64,000 bases of DNA, taken from positions 13,935,284 to 13,999,283 of the forward strand of contig OZ024808.1 in assembly GCA_964017045.1 (NCBI GenBank). Reading direction: 5' to 3'. A program made the position numbers and the translations under genes. Source of the DNA: Omphiscola glabra. Its lineage: Eukaryota; Mollusca; Gastropoda; Lymnaeidae. The notes below the pieces were generated by a model. That model had not been told where the DNA came from, ran no database searches, and was given only the letters and a program-made list of their open reading frames with translations. This document shows positions 12,180-25,350 of the stretch, piece after piece. Numbering within the stretch: the first letter of the stretch is position 1; each line of letters begins with the position of its first letter.

Positions 12180-13245
12180 GCGCTTCATCCCATTTAGGGC
12201 CCTGGCCTGCTCCACCCCATTCTTCCATTGGGATCGATCCATCGCTTTACACCTCCATGTGCGAACCCCAACCTTTGTAAGCCCTTCTCTACATCGTCAA
12301 TCCATCTCAGTCTTGGTCGACCGGTGAGCCGTCTGCCCCTAGGTTTCTGCCTGTAGATCGTTTTTGTTGCTCCAGAATCCGGCATCCTTTCAATGTGTCC
12401 TGCCTAGGGCAGTCTGCCTTTTTTTTTATATTGTTGTGACTATGGATGGGTATTTGTACAATTGATATAGCTCTTAGTTTGTACGGATTCCCAAAACAAA
12501 ATTGTCTATCATCGGGTCATATATTTAGCAGGTTCTCTGCTTTTCTGGTAGGAACCAAGTCTCACTACTGGTCTTGTGACAGTGGTGTATACTTCCTTCT
12601 TTGTTCCCTTATCGAGATTTTTGCTTTGAAGTAGCTTTTGTAAATTGAAATAAGAGCGGTTTCTTTCTTTCTTGTACATCCGATTTTATTTCCTCTTGCT
12701 TATTTATAGTCACCCCTAGATATTTGAAAGTAGCTACCCTCTCAAAGGCGTAGATGTTCATATTGATGAAATCATCAGTGCGTATTTCCTGACATTATCA
12801 TAACTATTGCCTTCGCTTTATTTACATCAAGACCAGCTTTGACCGTCACATCTTCAAGTTCCCTGAAAGTTTTAATTATATCATCAATGCTGTTTCTACC
12901 AAGTAGCGCTATATCGTCTGTGTAGGCCAGGTATTGCAGTGGCTGGCTTTATAAAGTTCCTTATGGTTGTTCTGTACCACCTCTCAGGTGCTCACACGTA
13001 TGTTTCTAATGCTTTTTTCTAAAGTGATGTTGAAAATGATACACGGATTTCCTTGTCTGAGGCAAAAGATTGATTGGGAACTCCCTCAAGTACTCCCACT
13101 GTACTTTGATTCTACTTTTGTAGTTATCCATCGTCATATTATGTATGAGTCGGGTAAGTTTGTTAAGGACTCCAAGTTCCAGCACAGCATCGTTCATGTA
13201 TTTCCTGTCTATGCTATCATAACCTGATTTATAGTCCACATATAG
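12180..13245 (-). mobile_element. Degenerate LINE (reverse transcriptase relic)
   Basis: On the minus strand, 13239-13100 gives DYKSGYDSIDR (RT motif with a conserved Asp), 12930-12880 gives QYLAYTDDIALLGRNSIDD (the catalytic YxDD block), and 12350-12250 gives GRPRLRWIDDVEKGLQRLG, the usual C-terminal block of molluscan APE-type LINEs. Frameshifts and stops separate them. It lies inside the 4-kb hAT-like element. Confidence 0.72.
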
Positions 13246-13379
13246 TTGGTGTATGTTGATGTATTCTTAACATTTTCTACGAGACATCTAACAGTAAATA
13301 TATGAACGTTTGAAATGCTCCTTCACACATTGTCTTAAAGATACGTTGAATACAGTGCATGATACCCTCACTAGGTAAC

Positions 13380-13490
13380 TCGTGTTACCAGTGAAATATC
13401 CGCATCAACACCAGGCACAGAAACATTGCAAATCCCATCTACATTCATAGGAGCCATAATGATCAATAAATTGATCGTGGGCCCTTAATA
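13380..13490 (+). mobile_element. LINE 3'-end fragment (same family as 44.4-45.3 kb)
   Basis: About 110 bp matching, in reverse orientation, 44371-44480 next to the CR1-like LINE. Shared core GGAGCCATAATGATCAAT...ATTGATCGTGGGCCC, followed in both by an AGAAGAAG-rich tail. The shared tail suggests this is the 3' terminus of that LINE family. Confidence 0.6.
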
Positions 13491-14399
13491 GACAGAAAAA
13501 GAAGAAGAAAAATTTGCACCACAGTGCATCACTGCATTTTGAATTTATTATTTTTAAATTAAGGTGACCCCTGCCCACACTTTTGCTCAAACTCTTCGGA
13601 TTCCTCAATTTCTGCTACCCCCCTCCCTTTTTTTTTCCTTGACGTCGATCAATGTGACTAACGGGTTGAATCTAATCTTGTGTCAAATGATTTTCTTCGG
13701 CACACCACAACCAAAAAAAATTTAGTTTGTGTCTGGTACCGGTCGCCATAATGCCTCCCCGATCGAATGAAAGTCTTATCAAAACATTCGAATCATGTTT
13801 ACTCCAAAATGCACCTTTTGATTGTTAAACAATCACACATTTTCTGCTGCCCTACTTCCCGATAAAAATTACTTGCCATGACAGCCAAATTTGGTGCTGA
13901 TATATACACTGCAAAGCGGCGTGCCTAGTGTTAGCGCCACCCTAGGTGGGTTAACTTTTTGCAACGCTACCTTTCTCGATAGAAACTCTGCAGATGTCCG
14001 AAAATCCCGCCGCTCTATCTAAAGAAAAAATGACACCTGGGAAGACCAAATGTTCGCCCCCCCCCCACTTCTACGTCACTGACGTGAGTCTTTGATGACA
14101 GGGGACAAGATTCATTTTTACACCCCCCACCCCCCGGCTAAACTCTGAAACCTATTATTTTCATCCATTAACACTATAGCCCATTAGATGCCCCCGCTAG
14201 TCTGGCGCCCGGGGACATATGTCCCATCTGCCACCCCTTAGCTACGCCTCTGGCCACTGAAAAACTGGCACTGCCCCCCCGAGCGTCAAAAGTGCCCCCT
14301 CGGGGAAAAATTTCTGAAAGAAACACTGCCCCCGATGCCTCTATATACTACAAAAACTCGATGCCCTTATTTGACTAGTCTCTATTATACTCCCTGTAA

Positions 14400-14756
14400 G
14401 GTTTTCAATAATTGGTGGATTCTGCTGCCACTAGTTCTCAATTGGTGGATTCTGCTGACACTAGATCTCAAAGTGTGGATTCTGCTGACCCTAGTTCTTA
14501 ATTTGTGGATTATGCTGATCCTAGTTCTCAATTGGTGGATTATTCTGACCCTAGTTCTCAATTGGTGTATTCTGCTGACCCTAGTTCTCGGTGGATTCTG
14601 CTGACCCTAGTTCTCAATTGGTGGATTATGATGACACTAGTTCTCAATTGGTGGCTTCTGCTGACCCTATCTCAATTTGTGGATTCTGCTGACTCTAGTT
14701 CTCAACTGATGGATTCTGATGACCCTAGTTCTCAATTGGTGGATTCTGCAAATATG
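14400..14756. repeat. About 30-bp minisatellite
   Basis: Roughly twelve imperfect copies of a unit like TCTCAATTGGTGGATTCTGC followed by TGACCCTAGT. Open frames inside it are repeat artefacts. Confidence 0.85.
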
Positions 14757-15706
14757 GTGATCATTCACTGAGTGGTATTTTGGCTTTTTTAAATATATAT
14801 ATATATATATAGATGACGGCTTTTCTTTCTTCACTTTAGAAATACACAAGAAGAATTGTGATTACATTGTTCTACTTTTCATATCTTCTCTTTGTAAGAA
14901 TATTTATCTATGTGCTGAAATTGAATATTTACAAGGTAATCAACCACATTTCCTTGACTTTGGATTAATATAAGATATGTATCTAAACTGAACTAACAGA
15001 CAAAGAACTCAATGTGCAAAAAGGGAATTTAATATTCTCACCCAATATATCGCTACATATAAAATAAGCACCACCCTTACCATTCAAAAATTACATTAAA
15101 CATCTTTAGTCTTAAGTAAAGAACACTAAAAAAAATATAGCGCTACAAAATAACACCAAATCACTCAGCTGATCATTCACTCATTCAATTTTTTTTATAC
15201 GTCAGGGGGCGTTTCTATGTGGTTATCCGTGTTTAGCCACCCTATAGGCAAGAATTTTTAAAATGCTGTCCCTCCCCCCCCCCCCCCGTTTTACTACCAC
15301 CACTCCCCTCCGCCATGACCTCTAGGCTACAAAAATTAATGCACTAGATATGAAAGAACGTGTATTCAACATTAAGCAATAATTTAATTGTTTTAATTGT
15401 TCCTCTATCTCAGTATATGTCCCCCCTAATTTGTTCAGTTTCTTTGCTCTTTGGTTACAAATTAAATATTCCGCCTTTTATGCCGCTCTTAAAATGTTGC
15501 CGTCCTAGTCTTGCCTAATGGTAGAAACGCCATGCTCGCTGTATTAGCAACTCAAATTCTTTTTAGATTTATAGAAAATAATCATCAATCATTATTTTAA
15601 AAAAAATTTAACATTAATACTTAATACATCACCAAATATTTCCATGTTTTTCAAAATACTTTTCAGTTTTGTTTGTCCTTCCAATTTTCCTGAAATTTCC
15701 ATAACA
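14757..15706. other. Gene-free spacer, possible MITE
   Basis: An (AT) tract lies near 14794. A possible terminal-inverted-repeat element spans about 15204-15533 (GGGCGTTTCTA at one end, TAGAAACGCCATG at the other), but no 8-bp target duplication was found. Otherwise AT-rich 3' flank of the minus-strand TLR. Confidence 0.35.
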
Positions 15707-18700
15707 TCAGTTTTGACTGATGACTTTTGAGAAATCATCCCAAAATTGTTGATCAATCTCTTCGGTGGCCCCCTCTCTGGGTGGGAACTCAATGACGTCA
15801 CCTCTGTTCATTACGTCGAGAAAATCTTTTGACAAATCTGTAACACATGTAGGTTCGTACATACACAGGTAAAGGGTCGACCGACGGGCGTGAATCTCTT
15901 CCATCAACGCCATCTTGACTCGATACTCGGAGAATTCGTCTTGGTAAAACTCAGGCGTTACTATGACGACAGTCTTGGAACTGTTCTGCACAGCGCTTAC
16001 GATGTTTTGAATCAAAAATGTGTCCGGTAGAAAATTAAACTCTTCGACACAAATTGTTTTGCCTCTGTTTCTTTCAAGTTCCATAACACAGTCGTTAAGC
16101 ACGAATCGTCGCGTCTCATCTGTGTGTAAAATGTAAGCATCGAATCTAAATGTGTCTCTAGTGTCTAGTTGGTTCCAGTTCAGCATTTTAGCCAGCGCGA
16201 TACTCCGTAAATACCGCAGCTTCCAACGGTAGCGATACGTTAGTGCTAAAGCCAAAACAATACAGAATGTAATCGACGAGAAGACGCTGATAAGGACGGT
16301 GGTGATCTTAGAAGTGCATTGTACGTTCAAGTGTTGGACCCTTTCAGCGAGATCTCCGATTTCTTGTAATTCATTCGTTTCAGTTTCACACACGAGAAAA
16401 TCTCGGTTCAGGAGAAAAACTTTTGTTTTAGCAAGCCATCGCATCAGATCGATACCTTCACACGAGCACGGCAAGGGATTGGAGGTCAGATCCAGGTAAA
16501 CGTTATGATCACTGGCGATATGGTCAAGGTCTTCGCGCGATTGTCTGCTTATCCACGTGATTGAGTTCTGGCTAAAGTCAATGATTCTCAAATTTTCATA
16601 TGGGAGAAGCTGCAATTTATAATCTGAAGTCTATTCTCCGACGCTATCAAAGTTTGTAGTCGGTCCAATCGACTAAAAAAACTTGGACCGTTGATGGCGT
16701 TTCTTGACACATCCAGGTATTTGAGCTGCTTGGCGTTTGCCAATGCTAAGCCTTCTGTATCAGTTCTAAAGAAAAGGCCCAGGAAATTATTCGATATCTT
16801 CAAGTGTTCCAGCGAGCTGTTTTCGGGAATAAAGGTCATACTTATGTTTTCACAGAAATTGTTGCTCAAGTCTGCCTTTTTTATGCTTGTGAGCAGATGC
16901 GAACTTCCCCAGAAATTCAGGAAACTACCGGAAAAATTAATTTCTATGAGCGATGAGTTATTTTCAAAATCCGGATTAAAGACTTGTATACCGAACTCAG
17001 GAAACTGAATTCCATTCCATACTTTCAAATATTTAGGGAAGTAAAACGTAGTTGAGTTTGTTCTAAGCCTTTGTTTATCCTGCAATACTCGTCTTCCGTC
17101 ATCCGCGTTCTCCGTGAACGTCGACTCGTTTGATGTGCATGTTCGTTTTGGCAACAAATGATCTGTTTCATTATTTTCATTATTTAAAAAGTCCTCATTT
17201 TCGGTTGTTGTGTTTCCGACAGATTTACGATACATTTCCGGACAACGGCTGATGAACTGATACGACTGGTAGCTTAGGTTAAGTTCTGCGAGCTCCTCAG
17301 AGAATATCAACGGTCTGTACATCAGACCAGCGGATAAATCATTACCGCTTAGGTCCAGCTTTTTTAACGTCTTTGGAAGCATGTCGACAAAGCCGGGCAA
17401 GATCGTTATGATGTTATTGTATGAGATGTCGAGCTCTACCAAGCTGAGGTTTCTCAAGTACTGTCCGTTCTTGGCATCAAGGTTTCTATCGACACAGTTA
17501 TAGACATTTATACCCGAAAGCGACAGATATTTAAGTGAAGAATTCTGTAAGCCCTGTAGATCGTCCAGTGCCTGTTTGATGTCGTAATATGGAGGTAGTG
17601 AATTTAGCGTTAAGTTCTCCAATTTCAAAAGCTTTGCATACGCATTCGGGTGTAATCGCAGCAACGGGCAGTTTTGGACAGTCAAAGAGAGCAAATTGGG
17701 CGTTTTGTCAAAAAAGTTCCATTTGATAAATTCTATTTTACAAAATGATTTCAGATCAATGACCAAGGCTTGCAGATGCAAAAGATCTGTATCACCAGGT
17801 CTAAATCCATCTTCGTGATGAACGTCCACACCAAGTTTCTTTAAACTTTTCAACTGATTTATTACCAATGTGGGAAATTGACACAGCGTTGATTGCTTTT
17901 TACAATTTCCTTGAATGTATATTTCTTCTAACTTTTTAATGTTCAGAAATGCACTTGGGGGTACAAGAAGCGGATCGTTAATCTGAAGGAGATTTGCACT
18001 GATATCGAGAATGCGCAGTGTCTTCAAAGCATCAAATGTCTGATTATCAATAAAGCGGATGTTATTTCCGGAGACGTCCAACTTGATCAGACTTTCAAGT
18101 CCGGTAAACATTCTGTTCGTTAAGTTATTGAGTCGGTTGCCGCTCAGAGTTAAGATTTGAAGACGTGCCATGTCCATGAAACTGTAGATGTCTATGTCTT
18201 CGATTCGATTGTTGCACATATTCAACGTGATAACAGACGAAGATTCTTTCAAACCAAAACCCCGTGTTATTCTGGCCAAGTGTATATTTTTGGATATATT
18301 AACAGTTTTCAGATTCTGATAAATCAAAAACCCCTTTGTGTCCAATTCTTTTATCGAGCATTCAGTCAAAGTTAGAATCTCCACCGCCAGTGTCAGATTT
18401 TGAGGGATGCCCGAAATATTCCGTTTCTCACATGCAGCCGCGTGGACGCCATCACTTTTGTTTGTACAGACACAGGGCAGACATTTGTAGTTGTTCTCAG
18501 GTCTAGTAAAATTTTTATTACCTTTACTTCCAACATAATCGTAAGGAATTTGTGTGTTCCGCTCTTCTTTAAGAGTTTTTCTCATTAAATTAATCCCATC
18601 TTCATTATTTTCCGCGTGTCTGCTCGTGCGTTGATTGGTGGAATGTTCACGTGTTAAATTTGGATGTTCAGTAGAAAGATTTAAAGGCGAGCCTGTTGGA

Positions 18701-18801
18701 TTGCTCGATGTCACCGTGTTGCCATCACCAATTGCTTTCTGGTGGACTGAAAGGATACACGGGATGCCAATGAGCAGCCATCGGAAGTGTGGAGACTGCA
18801 T
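15707..18801 (-). CDS. Toll-like receptor, single exon, one 1-base frameshift
   Basis: The minus-strand gene begins at 18801 with a signal peptide (MQSPHFRWLLIGIPCILS), then a Cys cluster (CLPCVCT) and many LRRs, and reads open to 16588. A second overlapping frame (about 16600-15707) continues with the last LRR, LRRCT (NPLPCSC), transmembrane helix (VLISVFSSITFCIVLALALTY) and a TIR domain (FDAYILHTDE, box 2-like FNFLPDT, box 3-like FW). Comparison with the intact paralogue at 26.9 kb shows one base missing in the T-run at 16593-16596; otherwise about 1030 aa would result. TIR domains signal through adaptors such as MyD88. In box 2 the usual Pro-Gly is Pro-Asp. Recent pseudogene or assembly error; the rest looks under constraint. 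Confidence 0.88.
16593..16596 (-). other. Frameshift site in minus-strand TLR
   Basis: After ...FSHMK the frame runs into TGA within two codons, whereas the neighbouring frame continues with NLRIIDFSQNSITW, matching DLKLIDFSRNSITW of the paralogue. The run of four T here (four A on the coding strand) is one base too short. Confidence 0.85.
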
Positions 18802-19499
18802 GTCTTTTATGTGGAGATAAACGAATCATGCAAGTCATTTTAGACGATAATGTATTGCCTTAGATTTTGTTTTAGAAAACTTAAATAGTATTACAATAAT
18901 TTTTTACATTGTATACAAAGTCAACAAATACAAGCAAAAGTGTTTGTTTTTGTAATGTGAACTTTATTGCTGCCAAACACACTTAAAACTTTCCATGTCC
19001 CCCTTCAAGGGTCAACAACCCATGAGTAGCTTTGAATCTAATTAAAGGGAGGTAATTTTATTTTTCATGTTTGTCTATTACGAGGGTCGCGTAGCCACTT
19101 ATGTCTGTATTGATATTTACAAAACGTATCTTGTCAATCACACGAATAAATGGCAAACATTTGATATATTGTTGAGAGCTGGCTTAACAATTATTTTCTG
19201 GCTTAAACCAATTATAATACCCATTTCCAAGCTTAAACCAATTATTTCTCTTTCCTGGTTTAAACTAGAAGGTTGGCGTTTCGGCACCGCTAATATCTTC
19301 CCATTTTTAAAAGCCGAGACTATCGACATTGCTATTCGGGTTGATGTTAAGCTAAAGCCCCATAGCGACATTTCAACGTTTTAATATTTACAGGACAATA
19401 CATTTGTAACAAAACTAGAAGCCATTTATTGTTTAAATTGGAACGAATATTAAAATAGTATTCCGCACGTGCTTAAAAAAAATAACACTGAACATGTAT
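18802..19499. other. Upstream flank of the minus-strand TLR
   Basis: AT-rich. Around 19200-19260 the words GCTTAAACCAATTAT recur two to three times. No promoter motif could be assigned and no gene was seen. Confidence 0.35.
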
Positions 19500-19765
19500 G
19501 TATACTGAAATAGCTAGCAGTCTATATACTGAACATGGATGGCTTTAGCTAGCAGTCTATATACTGAACATGGATGGCTTTAGCTAGCAGTCTATATACT
19601 GAACATGGATGTCTTTAGCTAGCAGTCTATATACTGAACATGGATGTATTTAGCTAGCAGTATGTATACTTAAATGGCTATCAGTATGTATACTGAACAT
19701 GGATGGCTTTAGCTGGCAGTATGTGTACTGAACATAAATGGCTTTAGTTAGCAGTATGTATAGTA
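19500..19765. repeat. About 37-bp minisatellite
   Basis: About seven copies of a unit combining TAGCTAGCAGTCTATATACT and GAACATGGATGGCTT; later copies diverge. Non-coding. Confidence 0.85.
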
Positions 19766-21458
19766 GGAACAAACAAAAAATGTAGAACACTTTAAATCAC
19801 CATAGCTAAAATTAATACTGATAATGACTGCATTGCTGCTCTCTATGAACCAATTTTCGCAAACATTAATTTTAAAAATGGCAGTGATTTAATTTTTATG
19901 TAATGAAACTACCAGCATTATAAATTGTTTTTTTTTTAAATTTTTTGAGTTAATTTACGACATGCAAATACAGCTGTATCCTATAAAACAAAACACAACA
20001 CGTGATAACTTTATGAAGTCTTACAACAGCTAACCTTCATGAAGTGAAATATTTTAAGCTGACTATGACAGTATTGGGATTACTGCACTGCCTTACCTTA
20101 CAACACCGTGGATAATGCAGTAGACAGCTCGTGTGTGTGTGGTAAGAGGACAGCACACGTTTATTATGATTATTGGGACACGGTAGACTGAACATGAATT
20201 CCCAAAATAACCTTGTAGAAAAAAAAGCAATTACCTTTGTGTCTGGGTAATGGTCTATACCACTTGTGTGAAGTTACTTCATCCACGTAGCTAGTGGGGG
20301 GGGGGGGGCAAGGGTCTGGTCGATATCCCAGCGATATATTTCTTTTTGGTTGTTTTGTTGTTGTTTTGTGTGTGTGAGGGGGGGGGGTTGTTGTAAAAAT
20401 TGGGGCCTTCAAGAATAAAATCATACCTCAATTATTAAAGTGCCAGTTCAAAAGTTGATTTTTTTTTGTTATTTACCCAAACCATTCGAAAAACATCCAA
20501 GGGTTCATTCCCCTTGCCTTGAAACTTCCATTTTAAGTCCTTTATTCTAACTTCGCTTTGATCGTCTCATTTACTGTGACAGGTTTTTTTTACTTACTTT
20601 AAATCAACATTTACCAGAATACTTAATATATACTTATATACAGTAGCGTTAAGCTGAGTCCGGGAAAACGTGATCCATATTTTCAGGAATCCCTCTAATA
20701 TTTTAATCGCATTACCAGTTAAAATCAGTTAAACTCTTCGAGTATTCAACATAACTTTTCCCAATAAATTGATATGTTTACAAAACGAGTAATCTAGTCT
20801 GAATTAAAATCCTTCTATGTCCGTCAACTCAATATTATTTAGTTATAATTCTTGTATCACTTTGTATCATTCATCGCATTTCTTTGAACGAACTAAAAGT
20901 CACCGACAAATTTCGAAATCAATTTAATAAAACATAGAATGAGCATTTTAAAAATCTCTTAACAGAATTTCTTGAGCAAATAAAGCTTTAAATTATATTG
21001 AAATGTATATACACCCCCCTCCCCCCCACACACACACTCCTTACTCAATGCGGTTTCGATTTAATGATTTCATGTCAAAGCGAATAGAGAAATCTTTAGG
21101 CGATCAATGGGAGCCGTGTAAGTGGCGTAGCTGTAAACCATTCTCCTGGCTCAAATCATAAACTGGTGCTACACATTCACGGTTTTCTCGTTTACATGGC
21201 ACACACCTTAAACAAGGGCGACCTTCTCACACACAGAAAGTATCATTTTGTCAACAATTTTAAAGGTAAGGTCAAAATTATACTTTTTTTTTTTTTAAGT
21301 TCTTAAAATTTGAATTGATTATTCTAAGAGTAAATTTTGAAGTAATACATACTTGACTTTCACCCACTCTGGCCAAGAGTTTCGTGCTCAGTGCCGCTTC
21401 TGCCGATTACTTGTATGGTCCTTGTAATTCGTCTTCGGCCTAGATAGGTAGTCCGACT
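19766..21458. other. Gene-free spacer between the two TLR genes
   Basis: AT-rich with a G run (20287-20298), a GT/G-rich tract near 20360-20390 and a C-rich stretch near 21015. No protein or RNA gene recognised. Confidence 0.4.
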
Positions 21459-22025
21459 CAGCGTTTCCCAAATGCTTGGTAACGGAACTAGTCCAAAAAA
21501 GCAAAATTGCGGGTCGCCGGAAGAAGAAAACAAAAAAAATCTTTGAAAATCTAGGTGAGATAATTTTTTGTGTGGTAAGTTTGATTTCTTAACCGTCTCT
21601 CACGAGTAAATGCTTTAATATGGCATAAGGAAACTGGGTAAGTGTGAAGAGGTGGGAGCGCGTTTTTTTACCATGGCTAAATCTATCCCTCACCCTAACC
21701 TGAACCCTAAATCTATCCCTCACCCTAACCTGAACCCTAAATCTATCCCTCACCCTAACCTGAACCCTAAATCTATCCCTCATCCTAACCTGAACCTTAA
21801 ATCTATCCCTCACCCTAACCTGAACCCTAAATCTATCCCTCACCCTAACCTGTCATGCAAATGACGCCATGGCCATATCTCTACACATTAGCCGGAAACT
21901 GTATTGACTTTCATATCTGTATGATATTACTATAGGCCAGTAAAGGCGATACAAAATGCTAACGCGTCACGAGGGAGAAGTATAAAAATAACTGGGTTAC
22001 GAAAATAAAAGGTTGGGAAACGATG
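21459..22025. mobile_element. Possible hAT element carrying a 30-bp minisatellite
   Basis: Left end CAGCGTTTCCCAA and right end TTGGGAAACGATG are near-perfect inverted repeats of a common hAT type, with GGTAAC/GTTACG following inside. The flanking 8-mers do not match, so the call is weak. Confidence 0.45.
21675..21850. repeat. 30-bp minisatellite
   Basis: Six near-identical copies of AAATCTATCCCTCACCCTAA plus CCTGAACCCT. The CCCTAA words look telomere-like but the period and sequence are not those of a telomere. Confidence 0.9.
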
Positions 22026-24789
22026 CATTAGCTTGTTGTTTTTCTTCCTTTTTTTTCTTCTTTTTTTTTTTTCTATTTTCATTTCCCCAAGATTTTAAAA
22101 CCCCTTAAGTACATATACGTTTATACAAATTTGTACAAAATGGCATAGATAACTTCTGATAACATTTATACGAGCCAAAGGGTACTTGAACACAGCGAGG
22201 CCTGCCAGTATTGTATTTGCCACCAGTTACACAATACATGTTACTTATCAACTAAAAACGCCTAATTTTACTTGGCGAAATACAAATTAACCCCGTCCAG
22301 AGGCGTGCCGAGAACTTATGGCACCGTGGCAGGCATCAATTTCAGAGGCGTGCCGAGAACTTATGGCACCATGGCAGGCATCAATTTCGCGCCCCTATCA
22401 AACTTGTAAAATCCAATTTATATAAGATGACAAAATTTTCAAATCAAGCAAACAAAGGTACCCATTGTGACGTAGAGACCATTTGCCTAACGATCCTACA
22501 GGATATAATATATTTAAATAGGCGTTATACACTTCCTTGATTCTATCGACCAGGAAGTGCATTATTTAAAAAAAAAATTATATTTATATGTCTTTGGTTA
22601 AGAGGTTATAAAATGACTCTGGATATAACTGTCTTATCTAATAGAAATATGTTGTTTTTCTCTTTAATTTGAATAGAGCATCTGTGTAGTTTGTGAACTT
22701 GAGGGCTGTAAAATGTATTAAAAAAATAATTTTTATTATAAATTTAACATTTGAATGAACCTATTCTTTTAAACTCTTTACCCCAAAATTCAAGTGACTA
22801 TAACTGTATTGTTGGGAGTAATCAATGTTCAAGAAACCGTTGTAACAACTGCCCTTATGCTCGGGAAACCAAAAAAACGTTAGATTCCTGCAGGTTAATT
22901 GTATCATCAAAGAGTGCTTCCCATGTGTGAGTCGCAATATGATCTCTGTGATTGTTTAGCCCTAGGTGCCGCACCTGGTATATAGGTTGAACGAGCAGGG
23001 GATTAAGAGACAGGTTCAGTGAACTTCTTCGTGATATCAAGCAGGGACAACTATCCTGCCGTCTCATCCCATTTCAATATAGGTAAACACAGTGGCACAT
23101 AGGATGTTTCCACCACGGCACCGACTGCCTGCACGAATACAACAAGAAGATTGGAGAATTAGAACAAATTAATTATTTCAGATTTTATACACCATATCAC
23201 TATCACCATATGGCTCAATCATATACTCTCTTACTATTGGTCCTTAATTAACCTGTATTTCTTTTCTCTTCGTATTTTTTTTTTATTTTATATATTTTGA
23301 TATATTTTTCTCGGTTAAAATATTATTTACAATTTAATAATACCATATTTCTTGTACCTATAATATTTTGGATACTACCAACCTCACTTCTGACAAGTTC
23401 CTCAAAAATGGAGACGCCCGCCAATTAAGTTGTTTAACTCATTTCTATTTCTTTGTTGTTGCTGTTGTTGTTTTGTTGTTGTTGTTTTGTTGTTGTTGTT
23501 GTTGTTTATTTTTTCGGTATGTCTGCCGAAACGTTGTTCTTTCATAGTCCCGTCTTTTCATTTCAAGCTTCAATGCATCTTGTTCTACTATTTTCTTTGC
23601 GTAAATATCTGGGAATAATTTTTGCATAGGACTAAGATATGGACAGCGAAGTAAATTCGAGGTCACATTAAGGCACTGATGACGGACCTACAGATGACGT
23701 CAAGATCAAATCGAGTCCTAAATACCCCCCCCCCCACCAACTCACAACTAAAAGCCGCTGAGGCTCTATCCATGTGCCTCTATCCATGTGCCTCTATCCA
23801 TGTGCCTCTTTGCATCAATGTTAAATCTGCTACTGCCCTGAATATCCAAAATATGAATATTTAGCAGTCCTCAAACCATTTCGGGTGATCAACAGCTGTA
23901 ACTCCCCGTGGCTCAATATCAGTAGAAGCTCATAGAAAGGAAGGTACTTTAAAAAAAAAAAAAAAAATTAATTTATATAAATATTTATTTCACTGTCACG
24001 ATATAATAAAAACATTATCTAAATGTAATGTATCATATAATAAAATCTAATAGCATTACTATAAAAGCAAAATAAAAACATTTCTCGGCGTAAACTATTC
24101 ATAATAAAGTGTTTGGATTTTAAGCACATTAAGGAGGGATATTGTGATGAAAGATGATTTGTGTACACAAATAAATACAGTCTTAATTTAATTCATGCGC
24201 TATCGTTGTTTAAGTGGTGACATACTATTATTTTCGGGACGTCCTTCTTCGCCTTTTTTTCAATACCCATTCTTTAATCGCCAATTCCCCCCGGTGCGTT
24301 ATGCTCGGACCGAGCCATTATGGTTATAATAGGGTAGCAGCTGTCAGTCTTTTTGAGGCTGTTCTGTTGGGCCCTTCCTGAACCTCATTTTGTCACCTTA
24401 TGACAAGTGAGAACTGATCCCAGTTATAGATTAATACATTTCCTATCGCTTAGTCCAGTGGTAAAAATCGATTTATAGATATTTTTTTTCATTACGGTCA
24501 TGAGATCGTCAGACAAATCTTCATGAAATGTAGGCTAACATATACAAACGTTAAGTAAAGTCTGCTTTGCAGAATGTTCGTCCTACAAGATATTCAGAAT
24601 AGTAACTAACTAATTGTACGCAACTAAATATACGAGACGTCAGGTAAAAAAAACACAAACAAATTATCTTCTCAATGCAAAGACAATGACCTCTTATTTT
24701 GTCCAGTCAGTTCTCTTACACTTACACTGTCATGATGTACAAACAACTGTGTCACATCAAAATAAAATAATCGAATTTAAACAGTAAAT
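22026..24789. other. Gene-free spacer with small repeats
   Basis: Holds a two-copy 45-bp duplication near 22300-22390 (AGAGGCGTGCCGAGAACTTA), a GTT-rich tract near 23455-23510, four copies of GCCTCTATCCATGT at about 23763-23812, and an A run near 23950. An unrecognised minus-strand frame at 22855-23067 has no known domain. Confidence 0.4.
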
Positions 24790-24794
24790 TTTTA

Positions 24795-25350
24795 CAGATC
24801 TTACAGCGCCCATATAAAGAGCACGGGGTGTGCTCGCAGATGCACCCCAGTTGGTACTGGCGAGCTTCTTGACAATGTATAACTTTCTAGAGGCTGCCTG
24901 GGCTGCTTTGGGTCGAGGGTAGTCCCAAGATATTTCGGGTTGTCACACTTCTGCAGGGCACAGCCCCGATAACTAAGGCGTATTGGTACCTCTTTGATAA
25001 TTCTGCCAAGGTAAACAGCGTGTATACGGTCTTTGCAGTGTTCACAGTCAGTTTCCATTTACTCGCATAGTGACTGATCGCATCGAGGTCTGTCTGTACG
25101 GACTCCTGTAGGTCCTAAGGCATTCTTTCCAGTTCTCCAAAGAGCACAATCGTCCGCGAACAGTGATTTTTCACTTCTCATGATCCCGGGGAGATCATTG
25201 ATATAAACTAGAAACAGTACGCAGCTGAGTGCTGAGCCTTGTGGTAGGCCCTGTTCCACAGGATGGTATCTGGACAGAGCAGTACCAAATCTGGTTCTAT
25301 TGACCCTGTTCGTCAGTAAGTCCTTGATCCACAAATACATGTTTCCAGTT
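24795..25350 (-). mobile_element. Jockey-like LINE relic
   Basis: The minus strand encodes RT motifs: WIKDLLTNRVNRTRFG, QGLPQGSALSCVLF followed by LVYINDLP, and the catalytic FADDCALWRTG, then after a frameshift near 25120 VQTDLDAISHYASKWKLTVN and finally KKLASTNWGASAS near 24850. Truncated at both ends and frameshifted. Family assignment rests on motif style only. Confidence 0.75.

Larger units (their letters stand above)
10332..14328. mobile_element. Large hAT-like element, about 4 kb, with nested debris
   Basis: Starts CAGTGTTTCTTTCAG at 10332 and ends with the exact reverse complement at 14328 (15-bp terminal inverted repeat), followed inside both ends by C/G-rich GGGGGCACT blocks. A perfect 8-bp target duplication CCCCCGAT flanks it (10324-10331 and 14329-14336). 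No transposase frame was recognised; 10430-12150 is very AT-rich and featureless, and the right half contains LINE relics and a LINE 3' tail. It is either a decayed autonomous element or a MITE swollen by later insertions. Confidence 0.75.

Noticed and set aside
15204..15533. MITE with GGGCGTTTCTA ends
   Set aside because: Inverted ends are present but no target duplication was found; kept only as a remark in the spacer entry.
21675..21850. Telomere-like CCCTAA words
   Set aside because: The period is 30 bp with other sequence between the words, and the array is short and internal.
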